From the NCBI RefSeq assembly GCF_008843165.1, contig NZ_CP044427.1:868001-932000 (forward strand): DNA of 64,000 nt, given 5' to 3'. The DNA comes from Ornithinimicrobium pratense (lineage in GTDB: Bacteria > Actinomycetota > Actinomycetes > Actinomycetales > Dermatophilaceae). Both the position numbers and the translations under genes were made by a program. The notes below the pieces were generated by a model. That model saw nothing but the letters and a program-made list of their open reading frames with translations. It ran no database searches and was not told the DNA's origin. Below are positions 54,470 to 63,821 of the stretch, piece after piece; within the stretch, counting starts at the first letter, position 1, and each line of letters starts with the position of its first letter.

Positions 54470-54539
54470 GCGCACGGCATACCTGGTCTCTCCGCATGAC
54501 CACCGAAAGAACCGCCAAGCGAAACACGAAGAGGTGACC

Positions 54540-56168
54540 ATGGACGGCATCGTCGATGTCCCCACGCCCATCAACGAGCCCGTGCTGGACTACGCCCCCG
54601 GCAGCCCCGAGCGGGCCAAGCTGGAGGTGGCGCTCGCCGAGCTCGCCGCCAGCTCGGTTGAGCTGCCGCACATCATCGGCGGCGAACGCGTCACCGGCGG
54701 GGGCACGGAGATTCGGGTGGTGCAGCCGCACGCCCATGCCGAGGTGCTCGGCACCCTGCGCGACGGCACGAAGCAGGACGCGCAGCGGGCGGTGGACGCG
54801 GCGCTGGAGGCGGGTGCGGCCTGGCGCGCGCTGTCCTACGAGGACCGCGCCGCGGTCTTCCTGCGGGCTGCCGATCTGCTGGCTGGCCCCTGGAGGGCTC
54901 GGATGAACGCCGCGACCATGCTCGGGCAGAGCAAGACCGCGATCCAGGCCGAGATCGACGCGGCGTGCGAGCTGGCCGACTTCTGGCGGTTCAACGCCTA
55001 CTACGGTCGCCAGCTGCTCGCCGAGCAGCCCATCCGCAATGCCCCGGGCACCTGGAACCGCATCGACCAGCGGCCGCTCGAGGGCTTCGTGTATGCCGTG
55101 ACGCCCTTCAACTTCACCGCGATCGGCGGCAACCTGCCCACGGCGCCGGCGTTGATGGGCAACACGGTGGTGTGGAAGCCGGCGCCGACCCAGCAGCGGG
55201 CGGCCAGCGTGACCATGGAGGTGCTCGAGGCGGCCGGGTTGCCGCCTGGCGTGCTGAACATGGTCACCGGCACAGGCCCGGCGATCTCGGACGTGGTCCT
55301 GGACAGCCCGGACTTCGCCGGGGTCCACTTCACCGGCTCGACCGCCGTCTTCAACATGTTCTGGGCGCAGATCGGCACCAACCTCTCCCGCTACCGCGGT
55401 TACCCACGCATCGTCGGCGAGACCGGTGGCAAGGACTTCATCGTCGCCCACCCCAGCGCCGACGTGGACGTGCTGCGGACGGCGATGGTGCGCGGCGCGT
55501 TCGAGTACCAGGGCCAGAAGTGCTCGGCCGCCTCCCGCGCCTACGTCCCCGCCTCGTTGTGGAAGCAGATGCGCGACGATCTGGTGCAGGAGACCGAGGC
55601 CCTGTCCGTCGGCGACGTCCGGGACCTGTCCAACTTCATGGGTGCGGTCATCGACGAGCGGGCCTTCGCCAAGCACAAGGCGGCCCTGGACCAGGCCCGC
55701 CAGGACGACAAGGTGGAGGTGGTCGCCGGCGGCTCCTGCGACGACGAGGTCGGCTGGTTCGTCCGGCCCACGATCGCCGTCGTCGAGGACCCGGCGCACG
55801 AGATGATCTCCACCGAGTACTTCGGGCCGATCCTCACCGTGCACGTCTACCCCGACGCCGAGTGGTCCACGATGCTGGACCAGATGGAGTCGGTGGCGCC
55901 CTACGCCCTCACCGGAGCGGTCATCGCCCAGGACCGGACCGCGGTGGCCGAGGCCGCCGCACAGTTGCGCTTCGCGGCCGGCAACTTCTACATCAACGAC
56001 AAGCCCACCGGCGCGGTCGTAGGCCAGCAGCCCTTCGGCGGCGCCCGTGCCTCGGGCACCAACGACAAGGCCGGCTCCGCGGCAAACCTGCAGCGCTGGA
56101 TCAACACCCGGGTGATCAAGGAGACCTTCGTCCCGCCGAAGAGCTCCCGCTACCCGCACATGGGCTGA
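54540..56168 (+). CDS. pruA: L-glutamate gamma-semialdehyde (1-pyrroline-5-carboxylate) dehydrogenase
   Basis: Oxidises glutamate semialdehyde from proline or ornithine to glutamate with NAD+. The 542 residues match the monofunctional P5CDH length. Motifs: VYAVTPFNFTAIGGNLPTAP, VVWKPAPTQ, FTGSTAVFNMFW, the catalytic glutamate region IVGETGGKDF, the nucleophile cysteine in YQGQKCSAASRAYVP (about residue 327) and EYFGPILTVHVY. Start ATG 54540 follows AGAGGTG. Its product glutamate is the substrate of the NAD-glutamate dehydrogenase 1.2 kb downstream. No proline dehydrogenase gene is in the window. Confidence 0.95.
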   Translation: MDGIVDVPTPINEPVLDYAPGSPERAKLEVALAELAASSVELPHIIGGERVTGGGTEIRVVQPHAHAEVLGTLRDGTKQDAQRAVDAALEAGAAWRALSYEDRAAVFLRAADLLAGPWRARMNAATMLGQSKTAIQAEIDAACELADFWRFNAYYGRQLLAEQPIRNAPGTWNRIDQRPLEGFVYAVTPFNFTAIGGNLPTAPALMGNTVVWKPAPTQQRAASVTMEVLEAAGLPPGVLNMVTGTGPAISDVVLDSPDFAGVHFTGSTAVFNMFWAQIGTNLSRYRGYPRIVGETGGKDFIVAHPSADVDVLRTAMVRGAFEYQGQKCSAASRAYVPASLWKQMRDDLVQETEALSVGDVRDLSNFMGAVIDERAFAKHKAALDQARQDDKVEVVAGGSCDDEVGWFVRPTIAVVEDPAHEMISTEYFGPILTVHVYPDAEWSTMLDQMESVAPYALTGAVIAQDRTAVAEAAAQLRFAAGNFYINDKPTGAVVGQQPFGGARASGTNDKAGSAANLQRWINTRVIKETFVPPKSSRYPHMG

Positions 56169-56177
56169 GCCTGCAGC

Positions 56178-56200
56178 CAGCCCCGCCCCGTCAGGGGCTG
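56178..56200. terminator. Hairpin between convergent pruA and the DUF2505 gene
   Basis: CAGCCCC (56178-56184), 9-nt loop, GGGGCTG (56194-56200), 10 nt after the pruA stop. Confidence 0.6.
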
Positions 56201-56222
56201 GGCCGGCTCGGGCGCCCCGGGG

Positions 56223-56741
56223 TCAGGCTGGCGCGCCAGGGTGGTCCCTGAGCCACTCCTCAGCGAGCTGGCGCTCCTCCTGGATCATCCTGCCCACCTG
56301 CTCGGAGACCATGGCCTCGATCCGCCGGCCGAGCAGGGGGATCCGGGCGTCCAGATCGCCGTCGACGGTGTGCTCGGTCTGACCGGGCGCCCCACCCCGG
56401 CGCAGGTGCATCCCGCCGGTGAAGGACACCGGGATGCCGGGCAGCTCCAGGCTCATCGCGCCCTCGCGCTCGCCGTCGGCGTCGGGGGCACCCCATCGCA
56501 CCGTCTCCACCAGCAACAGGGTGGGTCCGACGAAGGCCTTGGCGAAGTCGGGGACCCCGTCACTGGGGATGTGCCGCTGGGTGGTCACCGTGGTGGTGCC
56601 CTCCGGCTCCCGGTCGATGGTCACGGTCTGGTCCGTGGCGCCGGTCCGCTCGCAGCGGGCCACCTGGTAGTCGTGGTCGGTGAGCATCTCGTAGGTGCGC
56701 AGCGGGTCCGCGGCGTGGATGACGGTCTCGGTGATCCTCAT
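56223..56741 (-). CDS. DUF2505 domain-containing protein (START/SRPBCC-like)
   Basis: 172 residues. MRITETVIHAADPLRTYEML and DHDYQVARCERTGATDQTVT open the DUF2505 domain; FAKAFVGPTLLLVETVRWGA, FTGGMHLRRGGAPGQTEHTV, DLDARIPLLGRRIEAMVSEQ and VGRMIQEERQLAEEWL follow. The fold is expected to be a helix-grip ligand-binding cavity, with no known ligand. ATG 56741 overlaps the stop of the preceding small gene by 4 nt (ATGA). Homologues are common in mycolate- and non-mycolate Actinobacteria. Confidence 0.88.
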   Translation of the reverse strand: MRITETVIHAADPLRTYEMLTDHDYQVARCERTGATDQTVTIDREPEGTTTVTTQRHIPSDGVPDFAKAFVGPTLLLVETVRWGAPDADGEREGAMSLELPGIPVSFTGGMHLRRGGAPGQTEHTVDGDLDARIPLLGRRIEAMVSEQVGRMIQEERQLAEEWLRDHPGAPA

Positions 56742-57220
56742 GGCCTCAAGGTAGTCGAGCCAGCGTGCAGCAGGCGTTGCGCGGCGTGCAGACGGCGCAA
56801 CACCACACCCTTGTCGGCGGGCCGCAGCCGGCCGGTCCGGGTCCGGTCCGCGACGTGGTCGAGCAGCTCGGCCAGGTCCTGCGCGACCTCGGCGGCGCTG
56901 AGGGCCCAGGCCAGGCTCGCTCCCTCTCCTCGCAGCGTCGTCGCCGCCGCGCGCAGCCGGGCGGCGGCGGCCCGGCACGAGGCGTGATCGGCGGGGGCGT
57001 CCGGCGCGCCCAGGGGGCCCGCCACCAGCGGCAGGGGAGTGGGCTCGTCCCGCCCCGCCGCGAGGTCGACGCACCGGTGCACCAGCCCGTCCACCAGCCC
57101 GTCCACGAGGCCGGTCGCCTCGGCCCATCCCAGGTCCGGCGCGAGGCCCTCCAGCTCACGGGCGGCTCGCCATGCGGTGACGCTCCCGGGTGCGCTCACC
57201 TCGGGGCGGCGGGGCGTCAT
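56738..57220 (-). CDS. Hypothetical protein coupled to the DUF2505 gene
   Basis: 160 residues, not recognised. Helical and alanine/leucine-rich: WRAARELEGLAPDLGWAEAT, a GLVDGLVDGLVHRC repeat, AAAARLRAAATTLRGEGASL and VAQDLAELLDHVADRTRTG. I accept it as real on three grounds: TACAGT (57227-57232) lies 6 nt before ATG 57220, its stop overlaps the DUF2505 start (ATGA), and it does not overlap another gene's coding sequence. Confidence 0.6.
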   Translation of the reverse strand: MTPRRPEVSAPGSVTAWRAARELEGLAPDLGWAEATGLVDGLVDGLVHRCVDLAAGRDEPTPLPLVAGPLGAPDAPADHASCRAAAARLRAAATTLRGEGASLAWALSAAEVAQDLAELLDHVADRTRTGRLRPADKGVVLRRLHAAQRLLHAGSTTLRP

Positions 57221-57232
57221 ACCCCCACTGTA
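57221..57232 (-). promoter_or_regulatory. Leaderless-type -10 box of the 160-residue protein gene
   Basis: Minus-strand TACAGT (57232 to 57227), 6 nt before ATG 57220. Confidence 0.45.
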
Positions 57233-57273
57233 GGCAGGTCGATGCCTGAGTGGGTCGGTCATCCCCAGGCGGG

Positions 57274-57337
57274 TAACCTGGCTTTCGAGCGCACGAGGAC
57301 GTGCGGCCCCACGGCTACCGAGGAGTTTCTGACTGCG
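57274..57337 (+). promoter_or_regulatory. Promoter and leader of the NAD-glutamate dehydrogenase gene
   Basis: TAACCT at 57274-57279; a predicted start near 57286 gives a ~50-nt leader with AGGAG at 57321-57325, 12 nt before ATG 57338 (rather long spacing). Confidence 0.35.
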
Positions 57338-60300
57338 ATGGCGTCCACCGACACGCTGTTCGACCGCTTCTACCACCACATATCCGAGGAGGAGAAGGAA
57401 GGACGCGACCCGAGCCAGATGGCGGCTGCGGCGTCCTCGATGGCCGAGCTGTCGTCGGGGCGCCCCTCGGGCCACGCAGCGGTGCGGGTCCTCAACCCCA
57501 GCGCCGAGGCGGACGGGTGGAGCAGCCGCTACACGGTGGTCCAGGTGGTCGTGGACGACATGCCCTTCATCGTCGACTCCGTCCTGGGCGAGGTGGCCCG
57601 GCACGGCTACGGGGTGCACCGCCTGTTGCACCCGCAGATGGTCCTTGACGCTGCTTCCGGTGAGGTCGTGGACGTCGACCCGCTGCGCGCAGGGCAGGAG
57701 CAGCGCGTGGAGTCCTGGGTGCAGGTGGACATCGACCGGATGCCCTCCGACTCCGCCCGCGCGGAGCTGGCGGCCGATCTGGAGCGGGTGCTCACCGACG
57801 TGCGCCACGCGGTGGACGACTGGGGCACCATGGGGCAGCGGGCGCGCGCCATCATGGCCGAGCTGGAGCTGCGGCCGCCGAGCACCGTCGACCCCGAGAC
57901 CGTTGCGCCCACCATCGATTTCCTGCGCTGGGTGGACGACCACCACTTCACCTACCTGGGCTACCGGTCCTACGACCTGGTCGAGGAGGACGGCTCGGCC
58001 GCGCTGCGCTCGGTCCCGGGCAGCGGTCTGGGCATCCTGCGCGAGGCGCCCGGGGCTCCCGCCACGGTGAGCGAGCTGCGCCCGGAGGCCGCCGCCAGCG
58101 CCCGTGAGCCGCGCCTGCTCACCGTGACCAAGGCCAACACTCGGGCCACGGTGCACCGCACCGTCCCGCTCGACTACGTGGGGATCCGCCGCTTCGACGA
58201 CCGCGGCGAGGTCATCGGTGAGCACCGCTTCCTGGGCCTGTTCACCCAGGCCGCCTATGCCGAGTCCACCACCCGGCTGCCGATCGTGGGGAGCAAGGTC
58301 AAGCGCATCCTGCAGGAGTCCGGTTACGCGCCCGACAGCCACTCCGGCAAGGACCTGCTCAGCGTCCTGGAGGCCTACCCCCGCGACGAGCTCTTCCAGG
58401 CCGATGCAGATGAGCTGGGCCGCACGGCCAACGACGTCGTGCGCCTGCTGGAGCGGCCGGCGGCCAAGGTCTACGTGCGCCGGGACGAGTTCGGCCGCTT
58501 CGTCACCGCTCTGGCGTTCCTGCCGCGCGACCGCTACAACACCGCCAACCGGATCCGGGTGCAGCGGATGCTGGAGGAGGCCTACGGCGGGGAGCTGGCC
58601 GACTACGCCACGCGTGTCGGCGACGGGCCGCTGGCCCAGATGCACTTCGTCATCCGCCTGCCCAAGGGCCAGACCGTCCCCGACGTGGACCCGCAGGAGC
58701 TGCAGGACCGGTTGGCCGAGGCCACCCGCACCTGGATGGAGGGCCTGACCGAGGCGGTCGCCGCCCAGGTCGAGGACGAGGGGGACGCTGGCGACCTCGT
58801 CGCGGGCTACGCCTCCGCCTTCCCCGAGGCCTACAAGGAGGACTTCGAGGGGGAGGCCGCTTTCTTCGACCTCGGCCGGCTCTCGGACCTGCACGGCGAG
58901 GAGCGCTCCGCCCGGCCCCACCTCTACCGCGAGGACGGGGACCCGGACGAGGAACGTCGGATGAAGGTCTACCGGACCGAGGAGATGTCGCTCACCGACG
59001 TGCTGCCGGTCTTCGCCCACTTCGGTCTGGAGGTCACCGTCCAGCGGCCCTACGAGCTGGATCCCGACGGCGGGCCGGTCAGCTACATCTACGACTTCGG
59101 ACTGCGCGCCAAGGACGCCTCGGTGTGGACCGGGGGCGAGGACCGCACCGAGGAGGAGGTGGCCGCCGCCTTCGAGGACGCCTTCTCCGCGGTATGGGGT
59201 GGCGCCGCCGAGTCGGACACCCTCAACGGGTTGGTCCTCACCGCCGGCCTGGACTGGCGCCGCGTGGTCATCCTGCGCACCCTGGTCCGCTACCTGCGCC
59301 AGGTCGGCACCTACAGCCTCGACTACCTCGAGGAGGCCCTGGTCGCCAACCCGCGGATCGCAGAGTTGACGGTCGACCTCTTCCAGACCCGCTTCGACCC
59401 CGACGGGCCCGAGCAGGACCGCGAGGAGCGCACCTCGCAGGTCGTCCAGGAACTGACCGGAGCCCTGGACGAGGTCGCCAGCCTCGACCAGGACCGGATC
59501 CTGCGCGGGCTGATGGACGTGGTGATGGCCACCCTGCGGACCAACTTCTACCAGCGGCGCCAGGACGGCGCGCACAAGGCCCGCGTGGCCCTGAAACTGC
59601 TGCCACGTTCTCTTGACCTGCTGCCCGAGCCGCGGCCGGCCTTCGAGATCTGGGTCTACTCGCCCAACGTGGAGGGCAGCCACCTGCGTTTCGGGAAGGT
59701 GGCCCGCGGCGGTCTGCGCTGGAGCGACCGGCGCGAGGACTTCCGCACCGAGGTGCTGGGCCTGGTCAAGGCGCAGATGGTCAAGAACGCCGTCATCGTG
59801 CCCACCGGCTCCAAGGGCGCCTTCTTCGCCAAGCAGCTGCCCGACCCCGCCGTGGACCGGGACGCCTGGCTGGCGGAGGGGCGCTCGGCCTACCAGACCT
59901 TTATCCGCGCCCTGCTCGACGTCACCGACAACCGGGTCGCCGGCGAGGTGGTCCCGCCGGAGCGGGTGGTCCGCTACGACGACGACGACCCCTACCTGGT
60001 GGTGGCGGCCGACAAGGGCACCGCGACCTTCTCCGATCTGGCCAACTCGGTGGCCCGCGACTACGGCTTCTGGCTCGACGACGCCTTCGCCTCCGGCGGC
60101 TCGGCGGGCTATGACCACAAGAAGATGGCCATCACCGCGCGCGGCGCCTGGGAGTCGGTCAAGCGGCACTTCCGCGAGCTGGGGGTCAACACCCAAGCCG
60201 AAGAGTTCACCGTGGTCGGCATCGGCGACATGAGCGGTGACGTCTTCGGCAACGGGATGCTGCTCTCCGAGCACATCCGCCTGGTCGCGGCCTTCGACCA

Positions 60301-62128
60301 CCGGCACATCTTCCTCGATCCCGACCCGGACGCCGCCACCTCCTACGCCGAGCGGCAGCGGATGTTCGCCCTGCCGCGCTCGTCCTGGGAGGACTACGAC
60401 ACCAGCCTGATCAGCGAAGGCGGTGGTGTCTATGCCCGCGCCCTGAAGTCGATCCCGGTCAGCGCGCAGGTCCGCCAAGCCCTCGGCATCGAGGACGGGG
60501 TGGAGAAGATGACGCCGCACGAGCTGCTGCGGGCAATCCTGCGCGCCCCGGTCGACCTGCTGTGGAACGGCGGCATCGGCACCTACGTCAAGAGCTCCCG
60601 GGAGACTCACGCCGCCATCGGTGACCGCGCCAACGACCCGATCCGGGTGGACGGCCAGGACCTGCGGGTGCGGGTCATCGGGGAGGGCGGCAACCTGGGT
60701 ATGTCGCAGCTGGGCCGGGTCGAGGCGGCGCTGGCCGGGGTGCACGTCAACACTGACGCCATCGACAACTCCGCCGGCGTGGACAGCTCGGACCACGAGG
60801 TCAACATCAAGATCGCGCTGACCCCTCTGGTCCAGGACGGGTCCATGTCGATGCCGGAGCGAGACGAGCTGCTGGCCTCGATGACCGATGAGGTCGCCGA
60901 GAAGGTGCTGCGGCACAACTACGAGCAGAACGTGCTCATCGGTAACGGCCGCCACCAGCGCGAGGTCATGGTCACCGTCCACCAGCGGCTGATCCGCTAC
61001 CTCACTGAGCACGCGGACCTGGATCCGCGCCTGGAGTTCCTGCCCGACGACGAGGAGTGGGCCCGCCGGCGCGCCGAGGACCACGCGCTGACCAGCCCTG
61101 AGTTCGCCGTCGTCGTCGCCTACGCCAAGCTAGCGCTGAAGCAGGAGCTGGAGGGCACCGAGCTGCCCGACGACCCCGCCCTGGTGGACACGCTGCTCGG
61201 CTACTTCCCGCAGCCGCTGCAGGAACGGGCCCGGGCGCAGATCCTGGAGCACCCGCTGCGCCGGCAGATCATCATCAACGAGATCGCCAACGCGATGATC
61301 AACCGCGGCGGGGTCTCCTTCGTCTACCGCGCCGAGGAGGAGACGGGGGCCACCGCGGCCCAGATCGCCCGGGCCTTCCACGTGGTCCGCTCGGTCTTCG
61401 CCATGCCGGACTACATCGCCCAGGTCGAGGCCCTGGACAACGTGGTCGACACCGACACCCAGACCCAGCTCTACCTGGAGTTCCGGCGCCTGATCGACCG
61501 GGCCGCCCGCTGGTTCCTTAACAACCGCTCGCTGTCCACCGACATGGACGAGGAGATCGAGCGCTTCGCCGGACCGATGCAGCGCCTCGTGCCCCAGCTG
61601 GGGCAGCTGCTCCAGGGCAACGAGCGGCAGCGCTGGGCCGCCCGCAAGGACTGGGCCACCGGTCAGGGCGTGCCGGAGGGGCTGGCTGCCACCTACGCCT
61701 CGCTGCTGGACAGCTTCTCACTGTTGGACGTCGTCGAGCTGGCGATGAGGACCGGGTCCGAGGACTCGGAGGTGGCCCAGGTCTACTTCGGGGTCTCCGA
61801 GGGCTTGCGCCTCGACGACCTGCTCACCCACGTCTCCCACCTGCCGCGCGAGGACCGGTGGGCCTCCCTGGCGCGCGGTGCCATGAGGGACGACATCTAC
61901 GGCGTCATGCGTGGGCTGACCCGCACCGTGCTGGAAGGCACCGATGCTGACGGTTATGACAACGCGCTGGACCGGGTGGGCGGCTGGATGACCCAGCACC
62001 GCGCGTCGCTGGTGCGCATCGGCCACGTCATGCGCGCGGTCAGCGACATGCAGGAGCCGAACCTGGCACCGCTGTCGGTGGCGCTGCGCACCCTGCGCGG
62101 CCTGGTACGCCAGGGCGCGGCCGACTGA
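57338..62128 (+). CDS. gdhB: NAD-specific glutamate dehydrogenase, large (~180 kDa) type
   Basis: Catabolic enzyme turning glutamate into 2-oxoglutarate and ammonia. The 1596 residues match the large bacterial class: an N-terminal ~700-residue regulatory part with ACT-like units (VVVDDMPFIVDSVLGEVARHG, HFTYLGYRSYDL, RDRYNTANRIRVQRMLEEAY), the central catalytic domain (FGKVARGGLRWSDRREDFRT, VKNAVIVPTGSKGAFFAKQL, VVGIGDMSGDVFGNGMLLSE, LWNGGIGTYVKSS) and a C-terminal helical part. Start ATG 57338 is the best candidate; a longer form cannot be excluded. Substrate could come from pruA upstream. The symbol follows common usage for this class. Confidence 0.93.
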   Translation: MASTDTLFDRFYHHISEEEKEGRDPSQMAAAASSMAELSSGRPSGHAAVRVLNPSAEADGWSSRYTVVQVVVDDMPFIVDSVLGEVARHGYGVHRLLHPQMVLDAASGEVVDVDPLRAGQEQRVESWVQVDIDRMPSDSARAELAADLERVLTDVRHAVDDWGTMGQRARAIMAELELRPPSTVDPETVAPTIDFLRWVDDHHFTYLGYRSYDLVEEDGSAALRSVPGSGLGILREAPGAPATVSELRPEAAASAREPRLLTVTKANTRATVHRTVPLDYVGIRRFDDRGEVIGEHRFLGLFTQAAYAESTTRLPIVGSKVKRILQESGYAPDSHSGKDLLSVLEAYPRDELFQADADELGRTANDVVRLLERPAAKVYVRRDEFGRFVTALAFLPRDRYNTANRIRVQRMLEEAYGGELADYATRVGDGPLAQMHFVIRLPKGQTVPDVDPQELQDRLAEATRTWMEGLTEAVAAQVEDEGDAGDLVAGYASAFPEAYKEDFEGEAAFFDLGRLSDLHGEERSARPHLYREDGDPDEERRMKVYRTEEMSLTDVLPVFAHFGLEVTVQRPYELDPDGGPVSYIYDFGLRAKDASVWTGGEDRTEEEVAAAFEDAFSAVWGGAAESDTLNGLVLTAGLDWRRVVILRTLVRYLRQVGTYSLDYLEEALVANPRIAELTVDLFQTRFDPDGPEQDREERTSQVVQELTGALDEVASLDQDRILRGLMDVVMATLRTNFYQRRQDGAHKARVALKLLPRSLDLLPEPRPAFEIWVYSPNVEGSHLRFGKVARGGLRWSDRREDFRTEVLGLVKAQMVKNAVIVPTGSKGAFFAKQLPDPAVDRDAWLAEGRSAYQTFIRALLDVTDNRVAGEVVPPERVVRYDDDDPYLVVAADKGTATFSDLANSVARDYGFWLDDAFASGGSAGYDHKKMAITARGAWESVKRHFRELGVNTQAEEFTVVGIGDMSGDVFGNGMLLSEHIRLVAAFDHRHIFLDPDPDAATSYAERQRMFALPRSSWEDYDTSLISEGGGVYARALKSIPVSAQVRQALGIEDGVEKMTPHELLRAILRAPVDLLWNGGIGTYVKSSRETHAAIGDRANDPIRVDGQDLRVRVIGEGGNLGMSQLGRVEAALAGVHVNTDAIDNSAGVDSSDHEVNIKIALTPLVQDGSMSMPERDELLASMTDEVAEKVLRHNYEQNVLIGNGRHQREVMVTVHQRLIRYLTEHADLDPRLEFLPDDEEWARRRAEDHALTSPEFAVVVAYAKLALKQELEGTELPDDPALVDTLLGYFPQPLQERARAQILEHPLRRQIIINEIANAMINRGGVSFVYRAEEETGATAAQIARAFHVVRSVFAMPDYIAQVEALDNVVDTDTQTQLYLEFRRLIDRAARWFLNNRSLSTDMDEEIERFAGPMQRLVPQLGQLLQGNERQRWAARKDWATGQGVPEGLAATYASLLDSFSLLDVVELAMRTGSEDSEVAQVYFGVSEGLRLDDLLTHVSHLPREDRWASLARGAMRDDIYGVMRGLTRTVLEGTDADGYDNALDRVGGWMTQHRASLVRIGHVMRAVSDMQEPNLAPLSVALRTLRGLVRQGAAD

Positions 62129-62140
62129 CGGCCTACCCCG

Positions 62141-62171
62141 CCGGGCCCGACGCAAGGTGCGTCCGGCCCGG
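62141..62171 (+). terminator. Strong hairpin after the glutamate dehydrogenase gene
   Basis: CCGGGCC (62141-62147) with GGCCCGG (62165-62171), a C-C mismatch, then GACGC/GCGTC and loop AAGGT. Begins 13 nt after the stop. Confidence 0.7.
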
Positions 62172-62217
62172 TGGGAGCCACGTCCGGCCCGACGGGAGCT
62201 GTGCCGCCCGCCGCGGT

Positions 62218-62229
62218 TAGGCTCCTCGC
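62218..62229 (+). promoter_or_regulatory. Leaderless-type -10 box of pdtaS
   Basis: TAGGCT at 62218-62223, 6 nt before GTG 62230. Confidence 0.55.
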
Positions 62230-63765
62230 GTGCCCTCCTTGCGCGAGACCCTGTCCCGGTCGACGATGTCGAGCGCCGACGTCGACTGGCTGTACCGGCT
62301 GGTCGGGGACTGGCAGATGCTGGCGGACCTGTCCTTTGCGGACCTGACGCTGTGGCTGCCGGTGCAGCAGGACGACGAGTCGGACCCGCACGTCTCGCCG
62401 TGGTTCCTGGCCGCCCACGCCCGGCCGTCGACGGGACCGAACTTCTACCACGAGGACGTCATCGGCCAGCCCCCCACCCAGGAGCGGCAGGGGTGGCTAC
62501 AGCAGGTGATGCAGACCGCCCGGCCGGTGACACCGCCGGAGGTCGGTTTCGTGCGGGAGCAGTACATCCCGGTGGTGCGGGCGGGCCGGGCGATCGCGGT
62601 GATGGTGCGGCATACCGACCTGCAGAACATGCGCCAGCAGGGCGGCCTGGAGGTCAACTACCTGCAGATCAGCCAGCAGCTCTTCAGCATGATCGCCGAG
62701 GGCGGCTTCCCGACCGAGGGGGCAGCCTCCGGCGGGGTGGGGAGGGGCACACCCCGGGTCGGCGACGGGGTGGTGCGGCTCACCGCGGAGGGGGTCATCG
62801 ACTACGCCAGCCCGAACGCGGTGTCGGCCCTGCGCCGGCTGGGGCACACCGACCCGGTGCTGGGGGCCGATCTGTCCGAGATCGTCACCTCGCGGCTGCC
62901 GCAGGGCACGACGCTGGACGAGACGGTGCCGTTGGTGCTGACCGGGCGCGCGCCGTGGGGCACCGAGATCGCCACACCGTCGCTCAACCTCACCCTGCGG
63001 GCGGTGCCGCTGACCCGCCGGGGGCAACGGGTGGGTGCGCTGCTGCTGCTGCGCGACGTCAGCGAGCTGCGGCGGCGCGAGCGCGAGCTGCTGAGCAAGG
63101 ACGCAACCATCCGGGAGATCCACCACCGGGTGAAGAACAACCTGCAGACGGTGGCGGCGCTGCTGCGGCTGCAGTCGCGTCGGCTGACCGACCCGGGCGC
63201 GCAGGCGGCGCTGGCCGAGGCCGGACGGCGGCTGTCCACGGTGGCGCTGGTGCACGACACGCTGTCCCAGGGATTCACCGAGTCGGTCGACTTCGACGAG
63301 GTCGCCACCCGCATCCTGCGCGCCACCGCCGAGGTGGCCTCGACCCGCACCCTGCCGGTCGCGACCGCCCTGGAGGGCAGCTTCGGGCGGTTGCGGGCGG
63401 AGGCGGCGACCCACCTGGCGATGGTGCTCGCCGAGCTGGTGCACAACGCTGTCGAGCACGGCTTCGAGGAGGCTGACGGGGAGCGGCCCGCCCCCCGGGT
63501 CGTGGTGCAGGCCCGACGCCGCGTGGACAACACCGAGGACGTGCTCGAGGTGGAGGTCCGCGACAACGGCCGGGGAATGTCGGGGCCGGCGGCCGCCGCG
63601 GCCCGGACGGGGGAGGGTCCGGGCAGCGGGCTGGGGATGCAGATCGTGCAGGCTCTGCTCACCGACCTGCGCGGGGATATCTCCTGGGGAACAGCACAGC
63701 CGCACGGAACCGTCGTACGGTTCATCGTGCGGCTGCCGGGGGCAGGGGCGTGGGGTCAGGGGTGA
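62230..63765 (+). CDS. pdtaS: Sensor histidine kinase PdtaS (HisKA_2 type)
   Basis: Soluble kinase of 511 residues. N-terminal GAF-like domain (~1-155: LADLSFADLTLWLPVQQDDE, FVREQYIPVVRAGRAIAVMV), PAS domain (~175-280: VRLTAEGVIDYASPNAVSAL, VGALLLLRDVSELRRRE), then HisKA_2 box IREIHHRVKNNLQTVAALLR (His ~298) and HATPase motifs LAELVHNAVEHGFEE, VRDNGRGMSGP, GSGLGMQIVQAL. In mycobacteria PdtaS signals to the ANTAR antiterminator PdtaR; that gene is not in the window. Located opposite whiB1 as Rv3220c/Rv3219. Confidence 0.93.
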   Translation: MPSLRETLSRSTMSSADVDWLYRLVGDWQMLADLSFADLTLWLPVQQDDESDPHVSPWFLAAHARPSTGPNFYHEDVIGQPPTQERQGWLQQVMQTARPVTPPEVGFVREQYIPVVRAGRAIAVMVRHTDLQNMRQQGGLEVNYLQISQQLFSMIAEGGFPTEGAASGGVGRGTPRVGDGVVRLTAEGVIDYASPNAVSALRRLGHTDPVLGADLSEIVTSRLPQGTTLDETVPLVLTGRAPWGTEIATPSLNLTLRAVPLTRRGQRVGALLLLRDVSELRRRERELLSKDATIREIHHRVKNNLQTVAALLRLQSRRLTDPGAQAALAEAGRRLSTVALVHDTLSQGFTESVDFDEVATRILRATAEVASTRTLPVATALEGSFGRLRAEAATHLAMVLAELVHNAVEHGFEEADGERPAPRVVVQARRRVDNTEDVLEVEVRDNGRGMSGPAAAAARTGEGPGSGLGMQIVQALLTDLRGDISWGTAQPHGTVVRFIVRLPGAGAWGQG

Positions 63766-63796
63766 GCGGTCTGCGTGGTGCGGGTGCCCCGGACGG

Positions 63797-63813
63797 GGGC
63801 GGGCGTCCCGCCC
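63797..63813. terminator. Hairpin between convergent pdtaS and whiB1
   Basis: GGGCGGG (63797-63803), loop CGT, CCCGCCC (63807-63813), in the 56-bp convergent gap. Confidence 0.6.
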
Positions 63814-63821
63814 GGGCGGTT

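Noticed and set aside
56738..61084. Very long antisense open frame (1448 codons) opposite the glutamate dehydrogenase gene
   Set aside because: It mirrors the codon periodicity of the real gene and its translation is low-complexity and unlike any family; only its last 160 codons, outside the dehydrogenase gene, form a plausible gene.
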